Shown here in pieces: positions 36,306 through 44,828 of a stretch of 64,000 bases of DNA; positions within the stretch are counted from its first letter, which is position 1, and the number at the start of each line of letters is the position of its first letter. The position numbers were made by a program, and so were the translations under genes. Origin of the DNA: Sulfurimonas marina (GTDB lineage: Bacteria > Campylobacterota > Campylobacteria > Campylobacterales > Sulfurimonadaceae); contig NZ_CP041165.1 in assembly GCF_014905095.1 (NCBI RefSeq), positions 1,922,001-1,986,000 on the forward strand. Direction: 5' to 3'. A model generated the notes under the pieces. That model worked only from the letters and a program-made list of their open reading frames with translations. It was not told the DNA's origin and made no database searches.

Positions 36306-38114
36306 ATGATTTCTTTTGCACCTTTTACTAAAAAGACAGTATCGATACCGAAAACTCTCAGTAACTATACCCAACAAAAAAATATTAGCATAAAAGATAT
36401 TGACTTTACACTTGAAAAGTATGAAACGCTTATTCGACGTAAAGATATTAAAGATGATCTCCTTATAGAAAATCCTGCCGAGATAGATGAAGAGATTTTA
36501 CTTGATAAAGATGCAAGGATTTATCAACGCTACGATATTAAAATATCCCCTTCTGACCTAGATATAAATTCTTATAAGATAACACTTGCTGCAAATAAAC
36601 AAAAAACAAAAGTGATAGCAATTATAAAAGCGGGAAGTATCTTTAACAAAGATGAAAAACTTTATGAAAAACTTTTAGCACAAATTCAGCACAAAAAACT
36701 TGCTACAGGGTTTTTAATAAATATTTTTGAAGAAGATCTAGAGACACAATTACAAAAATTGATTAAGATTCTCCCTTACGGTAAAAAACTGCCAAAAGAT
36801 ATAAAATTTGTTGTCGCAAGAGGGATTGAACCGACTGACGGTGATGACGGAGAAGTACAAAAGATCTATTTATCATATCAACAAGATGAGCAAAGAAACT
36901 ATATAGACGGAGTCAAAAAGGGGGAATTGGTACTCCGTTATAAAAAACCTCTAAACGGTAGTGGCGGACGCTCTTGTGAGGGTAAATATATCCCCGAAAA
37001 GCTAGCGCAGAACTTCAATATACCAGAGATGGATGAGAGTGTTATTCTCAAAGAAAATGATAAATTTATGGAGTTTTATGCAAACGAAGACGGTTTTGTT
37101 GAATATGACGACAAAACGCTGAAAATATCTAAAACGCTAAAACTTGAAGGGGCTGACTATAAATCAACGGGACATCTGGATGCAAAAGATCTAAAAGATG
37201 AGATCAGTGTTGAGATAAAGCACAATAAAGAAGCATATGAAGATGCAATCGGAGAGGGATTAAAAGTTGATGTAAAAGATCTCAATGTCGACGGGAGTAT
37301 AGGTTCAAACGTAAATGTAGCTGCCCAGAGCATAAACATTGATGCACAAACACACAAAAGAGCAACGTTTACAGTTGAGAACAAAGCCAATATCAAACTC
37401 CACAGAGGAGATCTTACGGCCAGTCATGCCGAAATCGAAATATTGGAAACGGGAAAAATAACGGCTCACAAATCTATCCATGTGAAAAAAGTTGTCGGTG
37501 GAGAGCTGGCTGCCCCGAAAATATATATTGATGAACTTGTTTCCAATGCAAAAATCATAGCTTCCGAACTGATAGAGATAAAAAGTATCAGAGGTTCAAA
37601 CAACATTTTAATGATTAATCCCGATAAAGTTCAGGCGTATCATCAAGAGAAAGAGGATTTGACTAAAGCTATTAAAGACAAACAGCAAAAGTATCAAGAG
37701 GATTTTGATGCTTTACATAAAGAGATTGCAGAACACGCCCAAGAGATAGACAGAATAAAAACGTTTCAAAAACGTATACTTGTAGCACAATCAACTGGTA
37801 AAGCACCGACAAAACAAGATCTAATTCGTGTTCGAGAGTATAAAAGGAAATCTCAAGAGTTCAAAGAGAGAGAAGAGCAATTCAAAGAGAGAGAAGAGTC
37901 CATAAAACAGATGGAAGCCGAACTTGAAAAATTACTAGAACAGGATCTTCACGCTGAGATTAGAACCAAGTCACTTTATGACGGCCATATAAAAGTAATA
38001 TTTGTAAACCCTGACGATGGGAAGGAACTTGTATTTATGCCGCAAGGGCAAGTTGAAGTTATTTCACTCAAACTTGATGAGCGAAATAACAGGGTAATAA
38101 AAACTACTCCTTAA
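36306..38114 (+). CDS. FapA/DUF342 family polymerising-domain protein
   Basis: The 602-residue cytoplasmic protein has an N-terminal domain (1-180), a central DUF342 region (about 180-455) with repeated beta-helix-like segments (GELVLRYKKPLNGSGGRS, then NVDGSIGSNVNVAAQSINID), a coiled coil (about 455-560, rich in KEREEQFKEREE) and a small C-terminal domain. This is the flagellar-assembly-protein-A type, linked in other bacteria to flagellar or surface assembly. The start ATG 36306 has no strong ribosome site. It converges on the aldehyde dehydrogenase gene with a 4-nt overlap. Confidence 0.8.
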   Translation: MISFAPFTKKTVSIPKTLSNYTQQKNISIKDIDFTLEKYETLIRRKDIKDDLLIENPAEIDEEILLDKDARIYQRYDIKISPSDLDINSYKITLAANKQKTKVIAIIKAGSIFNKDEKLYEKLLAQIQHKKLATGFLINIFEEDLETQLQKLIKILPYGKKLPKDIKFVVARGIEPTDGDDGEVQKIYLSYQQDEQRNYIDGVKKGELVLRYKKPLNGSGGRSCEGKYIPEKLAQNFNIPEMDESVILKENDKFMEFYANEDGFVEYDDKTLKISKTLKLEGADYKSTGHLDAKDLKDEISVEIKHNKEAYEDAIGEGLKVDVKDLNVDGSIGSNVNVAAQSINIDAQTHKRATFTVENKANIKLHRGDLTASHAEIEILETGKITAHKSIHVKKVVGGELAAPKIYIDELVSNAKIIASELIEIKSIRGSNNILMINPDKVQAYHQEKEDLTKAIKDKQQKYQEDFDALHKEIAEHAQEIDRIKTFQKRILVAQSTGKAPTKQDLIRVREYKRKSQEFKEREEQFKEREESIKQMEAELEKLLEQDLHAEIRTKSLYDGHIKVIFVNPDDGKELVFMPQGQVEVISLKLDERNNRVIKTTP

Positions 38115-39526
38115 GCGATCACGATAGATTTTATCTCCGTCATCTCTTCGATCGCAAATCTTGGACCTTCACGTCCAACACCACTTAGTTTTACACCGCC
38201 GTACGGCTGAATATCAAAACGAAGTGTCGGCATATCGTTGATCACTATTCCACCTGCATCTAATTCATCAATAGCACGGTTTGTAATGCTTAGATCGTTA
38301 GTAAATACAGAGAACTGTAATCCGTATGGAGAGTTGTTCATACGTGGAAGCGCATCATCAAAACCGTTCACACGTACAAGTGATACGATTGGAGCAAACA
38401 CCTCTTCACATACTATCGCCATATCATCATGAACTTCAGTCATTACACAAGGATAAAAAAGTCGTCCTTCACGATGTGGAGGCAACATAGGTTGAGCTCC
38501 CTCTTCTATAGCAGACTCTACCCAATTCATTGCTCTCTCACAAGCATCATCATCTATAAGCGGTCCCATAAATGTTTCATCCTCATATGGAGAGCCAACT
38601 TTGAGTTTTTTCGTCTCCTCAGCCATCAGCGCTGCAAATTCATCATACACTGCATCATCTACATAAATTCTCTGTAAGGAGATACACACCTGCCCTGAAT
38701 TTACAAATGCACCGAGTGCACAACGCTGGGCTGCAAGTTTTAAATCAGCTGTTTTTTCTATAAACGTCGCTGCATTTCCGCCAAGCTCAAGGCCTACTTT
38801 TTTAATACCTGCATTTTTAGTGATAATATTTCCTACAGGTACACTTCCCGTAAAACTTATAACACGTGGGATATCAGAAGTGATAAGTGCACTTCCAACC
38901 TCTGCATCGCCATAAACAACACTTAAAGCATCTTTGATCGCATATTCACTCTCAATAAAAAGTTTTGCAAACTTATATGCAGTAAGGGGTGCTTCAGGTG
39001 TAGGTTTAAGTACTACCGCATTTCCCGCAACAAGTGCAGGTCCAAGTTTATGTGCTACCAGGTTAAGAGGAAAGTTAAAAGGTGTAATTGCGACAACTAC
39101 ACCTGCTGGCTCACGACGAAAAAGTGCGAGTGTCTTTTTTCCGCTTGGCATTGCATCTGTATTGATTGTCTCACCGTGCATTGTACGCATTGTTTCAGCC
39201 GATAGTGTCAGCGTTTCTATACATCTATCCACTTCTACACGAGCAAATGCTATAGGTTTTCCAACTTCATCTGTAATCGTTTTTGCAATATCTTCTTTTG
39301 TCTCTTTGAGTTTCGATACAACATCCAAAAGCCAGTTACATCTTTGAGAAAGGGTTGAGAGTTTTGTACCCTTTGCTGCTTCTTGAGCAATATCTAGTGC
39401 TTTAGTGGCATCTCCGGCATCACATATCGGAGATTTAGAAACCACTTCACCGTTGTATGGTGATTTTCGTTCATTAAACGTATCTTTCGTAGCGGCTTGC
39501 GAGCCGAAAAATATCTTTGCTTCCAT
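38111..39526 (-). CDS. NAD(P)-dependent aldehyde dehydrogenase
   Basis: The 471-residue enzyme has the ALDH motifs ITPFNFPLNLVAHKLGPAL, FTGSVPVG (cofactor), catalytic Glu in LELGGNA and catalytic Cys in NSGQVCISLQRIYV. It oxidises an aldehyde to an acid. The pattern around the Cys and the C-terminal VGREGPRFAIEEMTE resemble lactaldehyde/glyceraldehyde-3-phosphate-type ALDHs; the substrate cannot be fixed. It appears monocistronic. Confidence 0.9.
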   Translation of the reverse strand: MEAKIFFGSQAATKDTFNERKSPYNGEVVSKSPICDAGDATKALDIAQEAAKGTKLSTLSQRCNWLLDVVSKLKETKEDIAKTITDEVGKPIAFARVEVDRCIETLTLSAETMRTMHGETINTDAMPSGKKTLALFRREPAGVVVAITPFNFPLNLVAHKLGPALVAGNAVVLKPTPEAPLTAYKFAKLFIESEYAIKDALSVVYGDAEVGSALITSDIPRVISFTGSVPVGNIITKNAGIKKVGLELGGNAATFIEKTADLKLAAQRCALGAFVNSGQVCISLQRIYVDDAVYDEFAALMAEETKKLKVGSPYEDETFMGPLIDDDACERAMNWVESAIEEGAQPMLPPHREGRLFYPCVMTEVHDDMAIVCEEVFAPIVSLVRVNGFDDALPRMNNSPYGLQFSVFTNDLSITNRAIDELDAGGIVINDMPTLRFDIQPYGGVKLSGVGREGPRFAIEEMTEIKSIVIA

Positions 39527-39588
39527 CTAATTCTCCGTAAAAGTATAATGGGTAAATTATACCATCTTTGAATTAAATGAAAAACTTT

Positions 39589-39972
39589 TTACCAGCCTCT
39601 AATTACAGTATGGCAAGCTACACAATCATTAAGAACTTTTCCGTATTTCTCAGTTGCCGTAGTAAATTCGTTGTTTTCTATAGCTTTTCTTAGTACTTCT
39701 AGATCTTCGCTAAGATTGTTTGTAATATTTTGTGTAACACGTACCTTTTTGTTATTAGGAATAAATGTTGTTACATCAACTGTTTTAAATATAGCATCAG
39801 AATTTTTCAGAGTATCTATACCTTTTAAAATCTCACTTTTTGAGTTATACATAAACCCTCTTTGTACCTGTTGCATACCTCTATCCATCAATTGCATTGT
39901 TGCAGTAATAGTGGTGTCAGCTGCAAAAGCTGCTACAGAAGTGAAAGCCAATGCCAACATAAGTTTTTTCAT
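39589..39972 (-). CDS. Small periplasmic c-type cytochrome, cytochrome c'/c556-like
   Basis: The 127-residue protein has a signal peptide (1-18, ending AFA), then a helical body and one heme site CVACH very close to the C-terminus. A C-terminal heme on a four-helix bundle is the layout of cytochrome c' and c556. The first mature helix holds several Met (ATMQLMDRGM), possible axial ligands. It stands alone; its electron partner is unknown. Confidence 0.8.
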   Translation of the reverse strand: MKKLMLALAFTSVAAFAADTTITATMQLMDRGMQQVQRGFMYNSKSEILKGIDTLKNSDAIFKTVDVTTFIPNNKKVRVTQNITNNLSEDLEVLRKAIENNEFTTATEKYGKVLNDCVACHTVIRGW

Positions 39973-40026
39973 ACGATATCCTTAATAATAACTTTTCTAA
40001 ATGTTACTACTTTAATAATTAAAACT

Positions 40027-40356
40027 CTATAAAGTTATATTTTCAACTAATACTACTTCATCCGACGTTACAACAAGTGCATCAAAAGTGTAATCACAAT
40101 CCAAAGCATGCTTTTTCATATACACATCTGCTGTTTTTATAATACGGGAGAGTTTTGTCGGAGTGATGTTGGCAATTGCACTCTCATAGTCGTCCCCGCT
40201 TTTTACTTCTACAAAATGAAGTACCTGATCTTTTGTCACAATAATATCAATTTCACCAAAACGGCTGTAAAAGTTTCTCTCTACTATTGCATACCCTGTT
40301 TCTTCCAGAAAAACGGCTGCTTTATCCTCTGCCAGATTACCTTTTTCTCTACTCAT
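40027..40356 (-). CDS. yraN: YraN family (UPF0102) protein
   Basis: The 109-residue protein has the nuclease-like pattern GEIDII followed by FVEVKSG, with an N-terminal GNLAEDKAAVFLE helix. This fits the YraN family, with a Holliday-junction-resolvase-like PD-(D/E)xK fold of unproven function. It is soluble and near family length. Confidence 0.88.
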   Translation of the reverse strand: MSREKGNLAEDKAAVFLEETGYAIVERNFYSRFGEIDIIVTKDQVLHFVEVKSGDDYESAIANITPTKLSRIIKTADVYMKKHALDCDYTFDALVVTSDEVVLVENITL

Positions 40357-40449
40357 AGTAAGTTGAAACTCCCATATCTAATCTAAAAACTTAAGTCAAA
40401 TCATTGTAAATTGGATCTATACTAAAATTATTTGAGATGGAGGATTGTT

Positions 40450-40734
40450 ATGAATTACTTCAAATCCTACACTCTATTATATCTTATCCTGTTTTGTATG
40501 GAACTTCATGGCGATGAACATCCACAAGAGTTAATGGATGATGCCAACTGTATGCGTTGCCATGCTACAAGTGATTTTGAACCGAGAGAGGAGAAGGTTA
40601 ATAGTTTTAAAAAACTGCACCATCAAGTTGGTGTATGTGCAGATAATAATTTTGCCGGATGGTTTGAAGAGGAGAAGTTAGATGTTTCCAATCATCTTGA
40701 CTGGAAACATTATCATTTTAAAAGTGGTAAATAA
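40450..40734 (+). CDS. Small periplasmic mono-heme cytochrome c-like protein
   Basis: The 94-residue protein has a signal peptide (about 1-21), one heme motif CMRCH (about residues 34-38) and several further His (KKLHHQ, HLDWKHYHF) plus one extra Cys. I do not recognise the family. ATG 40450, with GGAGG 7 nt upstream, is chosen; an upstream in-frame TTG at 40432 is unlikely. It converges on the molybdoenzyme gene with a 3-nt gap and might accept its electrons, though that enzyme looks cytoplasmic. Confidence 0.7.
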   Translation: MNYFKSYTLLYLILFCMELHGDEHPQELMDDANCMRCHATSDFEPREEKVNSFKKLHHQVGVCADNNFAGWFEEEKLDVSNHLDWKHYHFKSGK

Positions 40735-40737
40735 CTT

Positions 40738-42807
40738 TTAGCACTTTATTACATCGACTTTGATCGACTTAAATGCAGCTGTGAGTATCAGCTCATCTCT
40801 TGCATCACCAAAGAGATTGTTTATCTTTGATTTTGCATGATGGAACGTTACAAACAGCGTATTTGGTTTGATCTTGTCGGTAATCTTTACAGTAAGCGGT
40901 GTAGATTCACCAAATTCACTTTTTAGGATCACTTTCTCTGTCGTAAAATGTTCAGCATCTGCTTCACTTACAAGTAAAATATCTTCATCATATCTGTCAT
41001 TTAATTTTTCAGAACGTTTTGTTTGTGCCGCATTGTTATAGTGTGCTAAAGTTCTTCCCGTTGTCAGATAAAAACCGCTAAGTTTTTTACTCAGTATCTC
41101 TTCTACCATGTTACGCGGTTCATACTGTTTGTATTTGAAATATCCGTAACCGTCTGGTGTTCTAAAATCTAGTTGATGCAAGATCGGAGTATCTTCTGTA
41201 TGAACAGGCCATTGTAGTCCACGTTTACGGTGTTTTTCAAGTCTATGATAATCTGCTCCGCTAAAACGTCTGTACGCAACTTCACGCACCTCATCCCAAA
41301 CATCTTGAGAAGTTTCGTAGTTTGCAGAACCGCCCATTTTGTTATCAAGGATCTGTAAAACTTCCCAGTCATCAGGAAGATCAGATTTTACAAGCGGTTG
41401 TGAAAGGTGTAAACGACGCATAGCATTTACATATACACCCGTTTTCTCATATGCAGATTTTACACCCACTACAATGTCTGCACGATTTGCCACATCTGTC
41501 ATAAACAGCTCTTGAACAAAAAGAAGTTCCAATTCGTTAAACGCTTTATCTATCTTGTTTAGATTTGGATGGATATGCGTTAAATCCTCACCGATGTTTA
41601 AAACAGCTTTCAGGCGTCCCTCTAACATCTCATCAACAAGCTGAGGAGTCATTAAACCTACCTCTTTTGGCTCTTGATAATCAGGATCGTAATATGGAAG
41701 CATACCCATATCACAAGTCCCCTGAACATTGTTTTGTCCGCGTAAAGGCATAAGACCAGCACCGCTTTTACCCACATTACCCGTCATAAGTGCTAAGTGT
41801 GTGATCGCCATTACCGCGTATGAGCCGTCAAGGTGTTCAGTGATTCCGAGACCCCAGAAGATCATAGATTTTTTCAGTGCATATTCACGAGCCACTTTAC
41901 GGATCATTTTACCCATATGCTCATACCCTTCGATCTGCTCAAAGAACTCAGGTTTTGCGTATGGATCGTTTAAAATTTTCTCTTTAAACTCTAAGAAATC
42001 TTTTGTACGATCAGCAATAAAACTCTCATCATACAGATCCTCATCGATGATCGTATATGCAAGCATATTTAAAACCATCAAGTTTGCTTCGTGTGGGATA
42101 ATAGCCTTGTATTTTGCAAAACGGTGCAGCTTAATTTCACGCACGTCAAATACAGCCAGGTTGTCGTGCTCACGTGCTACGTCTAAAATACGGTTTGAGA
42201 TAATAGGATGGGCTTCAGTCGTATTTGAACCGATTACAACCATAAATTCAACATTATAGATATCGTTGTACGGATTCGTCGCCGCACCTTCACCGATTGT
42301 TGCACGCATCCCTTTTAATGACGGAGAGTGACATACACGTGCACAGTTATCTACGTGTGGAGAGTTGAGTGTATGACGTGTAAATTTTTGGAAAAGGTAT
42401 GAAGATTCACACGAAGTTCTAGCACCCCCGATAGATGCAACAGATTTTCTTCCGTACGTCTCTTGAAGCTCTTTTAACTTCATAGCACAAGCTGTTGTAG
42501 CACTATCTAAGTCTGTCTCATACCAAGTATCGTCTAAATCAGTCAGTGAAGCAGCAACCGCCTCTTTGATCGAAGGATTTTTTTCTAAAAAGCTTTTACG
42601 AATACGTGGAATTCTTAATCTGTCTTCGGCATCCACAAAGTCATATCCGTACTTCCCTTTTATACACAGCTTCCCTTGAGAAACCACACCGTCAGGATGA
42701 GCGAAGATCTTTACGATCTTATTCTCTTTTGTATCTACATTTGCTGCTATATCACACCCTACACCGCAGTATGTACATACGCTGTCTATTGTTTCAATGT
42801 TTTCCAT
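40738..42807 (-). CDS. fdhF: Formate-dehydrogenase-like molybdopterin oxidoreductase, stand-alone catalytic subunit
   Basis: The 689-residue protein (ATG 42807, GGAG upstream) has one [4Fe-4S] site (C11, C14, C18, C48), a molybdopterin-binding core and the active-site segment CARVCHSPS. There Cys stands where other formate dehydrogenases have selenocysteine and is followed by the conserved His. A C-terminal dinucleotide-binding domain (about 575-685) follows. No twin-arginine signal is present, so it is cytoplasmic. No beta or gamma subunit or NADH module is coded nearby. A nitrate reductase (NarB/NasC-like) is less likely given VCHSPS. A 76-nt hairpin region lies 45 nt upstream. Confidence 0.82.
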   Translation of the reverse strand: MENIETIDSVCTYCGVGCDIAANVDTKENKIVKIFAHPDGVVSQGKLCIKGKYGYDFVDAEDRLRIPRIRKSFLEKNPSIKEAVAASLTDLDDTWYETDLDSATTACAMKLKELQETYGRKSVASIGGARTSCESSYLFQKFTRHTLNSPHVDNCARVCHSPSLKGMRATIGEGAATNPYNDIYNVEFMVVIGSNTTEAHPIISNRILDVAREHDNLAVFDVREIKLHRFAKYKAIIPHEANLMVLNMLAYTIIDEDLYDESFIADRTKDFLEFKEKILNDPYAKPEFFEQIEGYEHMGKMIRKVAREYALKKSMIFWGLGITEHLDGSYAVMAITHLALMTGNVGKSGAGLMPLRGQNNVQGTCDMGMLPYYDPDYQEPKEVGLMTPQLVDEMLEGRLKAVLNIGEDLTHIHPNLNKIDKAFNELELLFVQELFMTDVANRADIVVGVKSAYEKTGVYVNAMRRLHLSQPLVKSDLPDDWEVLQILDNKMGGSANYETSQDVWDEVREVAYRRFSGADYHRLEKHRKRGLQWPVHTEDTPILHQLDFRTPDGYGYFKYKQYEPRNMVEEILSKKLSGFYLTTGRTLAHYNNAAQTKRSEKLNDRYDEDILLVSEADAEHFTTEKVILKSEFGESTPLTVKITDKIKPNTLFVTFHHAKSKINNLFGDARDELILTAAFKSIKVDVIKC

Positions 42808-42851
42808 CATTCTCTCCAAAACTTTTTAAGCATTTTGTCTATTTCACAGTA

Positions 42852-42927
42852 GAAATATTATATCTTTGTTTTGCAGGCTCGTGATCCAAGGGAGGATTTG
42901 TCCTGTAAAATAAAGATATAATATTTC
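42852..42927. repeat. 26-bp inverted repeat forming a long hairpin
   Basis: Arms 42852..42877 and 42902..42927 pair over all 26 positions if read as plus-strand RNA (24 Watson-Crick and two G-U pairs). On the minus strand the same two positions are A-C mismatches. The 24-nt loop has a small inner stem ATCC/GGAT. It lies between the divergent fdhF-like and Cache-protein genes. It may be a structured leader RNA or a MITE/REP-type remnant; no clear target duplication is seen. Confidence 0.65.
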
Positions 42928-43083
42928 GAAGCTAAAATTTTGAGGCAATTTCGCAAGGAAAGTTTACAATCCTTTGACTTAAAGCCACATCTAAAAAAAA
43001 TAAAAGTACATCTGACATAATGATTTTCTAAGGATATCACTTTTTTATTATACTTTTATAAGGTTTAGTGATACAATTATGAA

Positions 43084-44178
43084 ATGCAAAAAATTTTTAT
43101 AATACTTTTTACCCTAATCATTTTCATTACAATTACAATCTTCTTTTATTATAAACAAGAAGTAAAAGAGCAAAAGATCTATAAAATTATGGATCAGATG
43201 CGTCTTACTCTTCAGACACAATTAAAAACACAAAAGATGGAAGATTTACGCGTTGCACTAATGCTTTCAAAAGACCATACTTTAATTGACAGCCTTGAAA
43301 ATGATGATGAAGATTTTGGATACCAGATTATCTCCGATATTGCCCACACTATACAAAAAAACACAGGTTCTATAATCAGAGCGCAAGTGATCACAAAAGA
43401 TTTAAACATATTTGCACGCTCATGGGATGATGTATATGCAGGGATGCCTATTGGTGATTACAGAACCGATTTAAAATATTTTGATACCCATGATACACCC
43501 AGAACTTCCATAGAGGTTGGACGACGTCTAGGAATTAAAGCAACTGTTCCCGTCTACAAAGATGAAGAGTTTATAGGATATGTAGAAGCTATCTCTTTTT
43601 TTAAAAAAATTACAAACTTTTTTAGCAGTATCGGTGTAGACCTCTATGTTTTTCTAGATATCAAACATGCAGATTCAGCCGTACTTATGATGGAAAACTT
43701 GACAATCGGAGATTATATTCTCTCCAATAGAAACTATAATTATGCACATATCCAAACACTCAAAAAAATCGACTTTAAAGAGCTGAAACTAAGTGGTGTT
43801 GTATATAAAGATAACAGCTACATCTTTTATGAAAATATGAAAGATGGTAACGGACAAACGATAGGGGGCTTTGTTTTTGTTTTACCGGAGAAATATCTGG
43901 AATATTTTAGAAATCCTGAAGATGATATCTCCTTTCTCATTAACATTACCCGAAGTAATTTATATGATGTAGTGAGACAGGAAAACTATCAAGACAACAG
44001 TTACCAAAATTACTCTGCTAACTCTCTTATGCAACTTCAAGATGTAATTGACAGAGAAGACAGGGCTATCTTCTTTGATGAAGCGTATGATAAATTTGAC
44101 AAATACTCCAAAGATGAATTGATACAGATGATGTTAAACAGAAGAACTATTAAAAAAATAGATGGGAAAATAAAATGA
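43084..44178 (+). CDS. Membrane-anchored periplasmic Cache-domain sensor protein without output domain
   Basis: The 364-residue protein has one membrane helix at the N-terminus (about 3-23) and then a long periplasmic region. Residues about 45-275 resemble a double-Cache ligand-binding domain (ALMLSKDHTLIDSL, later FARSWDDVYAG and DYRTDL). No second helix, kinase, HAMP or methyl-accepting domain follows; the tail (about 285-364) is polar. The stop overlaps the response-regulator start (ATGA), so it is a part of the three-gene signalling operon before sox. It probably binds a ligand and acts on the kinase at 44818; this is inference. Its ribosome site is weak; a TATACT -10 candidate is at 43049..43054. 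Confidence 0.75.
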   Translation: MQKIFIILFTLIIFITITIFFYYKQEVKEQKIYKIMDQMRLTLQTQLKTQKMEDLRVALMLSKDHTLIDSLENDDEDFGYQIISDIAHTIQKNTGSIIRAQVITKDLNIFARSWDDVYAGMPIGDYRTDLKYFDTHDTPRTSIEVGRRLGIKATVPVYKDEEFIGYVEAISFFKKITNFFSSIGVDLYVFLDIKHADSAVLMMENLTIGDYILSNRNYNYAHIQTLKKIDFKELKLSGVVYKDNSYIFYENMKDGNGQTIGGFVFVLPEKYLEYFRNPEDDISFLINITRSNLYDVVRQENYQDNSYQNYSANSLMQLQDVIDREDRAIFFDEAYDKFDKYSKDELIQMMLNRRTIKKIDGKIK

Positions 44179-44828
44179 ACATTTTACTTTTAGAAGATGA
44201 ATATTCACTTCGCATTAGTATAGAGGAGTTTTTACGTGATATTGGATATAACGTAGATGGTTTTACAGATGGGAATGATGCCTATTATGCTATATACGAT
44301 AAAAGTTATGACATATTACTTTTAGATGTCAATGTCCCTTCGATCAACGGATTTGAACTCCTTAAAAAACTAAAAGATGAAAATATCAACATTCCGGCCA
44401 TTTTCTTAACATCGATGACAGATATAGACGACTTAAAAGAGGGCTATAGACGCGGTTGTTGTGACTATATTCGAAAACCGTTTGATCTAGAGGAGCTGGA
44501 ACTCCGCATTGAGCAAGCCTTAGCATCCTACCTGCAAAATAAAAGCTCGATTATAGAGTTAGGACCTGAGCTCGTCTACAATTTAAAAACGGCAAAACTC
44601 ACATATAAAGGGGAAGAGATCGTTTTACGTAAAACGGAAAAAGATCTTCTTGAGGTACTAATCAAAAATAAAAATGCCGTTGTCTCTACACAGATGTTTC
44701 AAGATGCAGTATGGGGAGAGTATGTCGAACCTGCAACCATTAGGGTACAACTAAACAACCTCAAAAAGAAACTTCCACTCGATATTTTGCAAAATAGACG
44801 TGGATTAGGATATATCATTGAACGATAA
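44175..44828 (+). CDS. OmpR-family response regulator, probable sox regulator
   Basis: The 217-residue protein has a receiver domain (acidic pocket LLEDEY, phospho-acceptor D51 in LLLDVNVPS, Thr in FLTSM, Lys in IRKPF) and a winged-helix Trans_reg_C domain (about 125-215) ending RRGLGYIIE. It lies between the sensor and kinase genes, overlapping both. Tandem 11-bp repeats at soxX and at the DUF302 gene are the likely binding sites, since OmpR/PhoB-type proteins bind such repeats. Confidence 0.88.
   Translation: MNILLLEDEYSLRISIEEFLRDIGYNVDGFTDGNDAYYAIYDKSYDILLLDVNVPSINGFELLKKLKDENINIPAIFLTSMTDIDDLKEGYRRGCCDYIRKPFDLEELELRIEQALASYLQNKSSIIELGPELVYNLKTAKLTYKGEEIVLRKTEKDLLEVLIKNKNAVVSTQMFQDAVWGEYVEPATIRVQLNNLKKKLPLDILQNRRGLGYIIER

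Noticed and set aside
36264-36377. N-terminal extension of the DUF523 gene
   Set aside because: It overlaps the start of the divergent FapA-type gene and has no family similarity; ATG 36263 fits better.
38934-39347. Open frame of 137 codons on the plus strand, opposite the aldehyde dehydrogenase
   Set aside because: Antisense to the catalytic region of a clear enzyme; low-complexity Ser/Thr/Ala composition.
40432-40449. Upstream TTG start of the small cytochrome gene
   Set aside because: ATG 40450 has GGAGG at proper distance and gives a normal signal peptide.
41729-42259. Open frame of 176 codons on the plus strand, opposite the formate-dehydrogenase-like gene
   Set aside because: It lies wholly antisense to a well-supported gene, has no ribosome site and its Ser/Ile-rich composition is that of a shadow frame.
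42858-43040. 60-codon minus-strand frame across the 26-bp inverted repeat
   Set aside because: No ribosome site, and it reads through the hairpin; better explained as non-coding.
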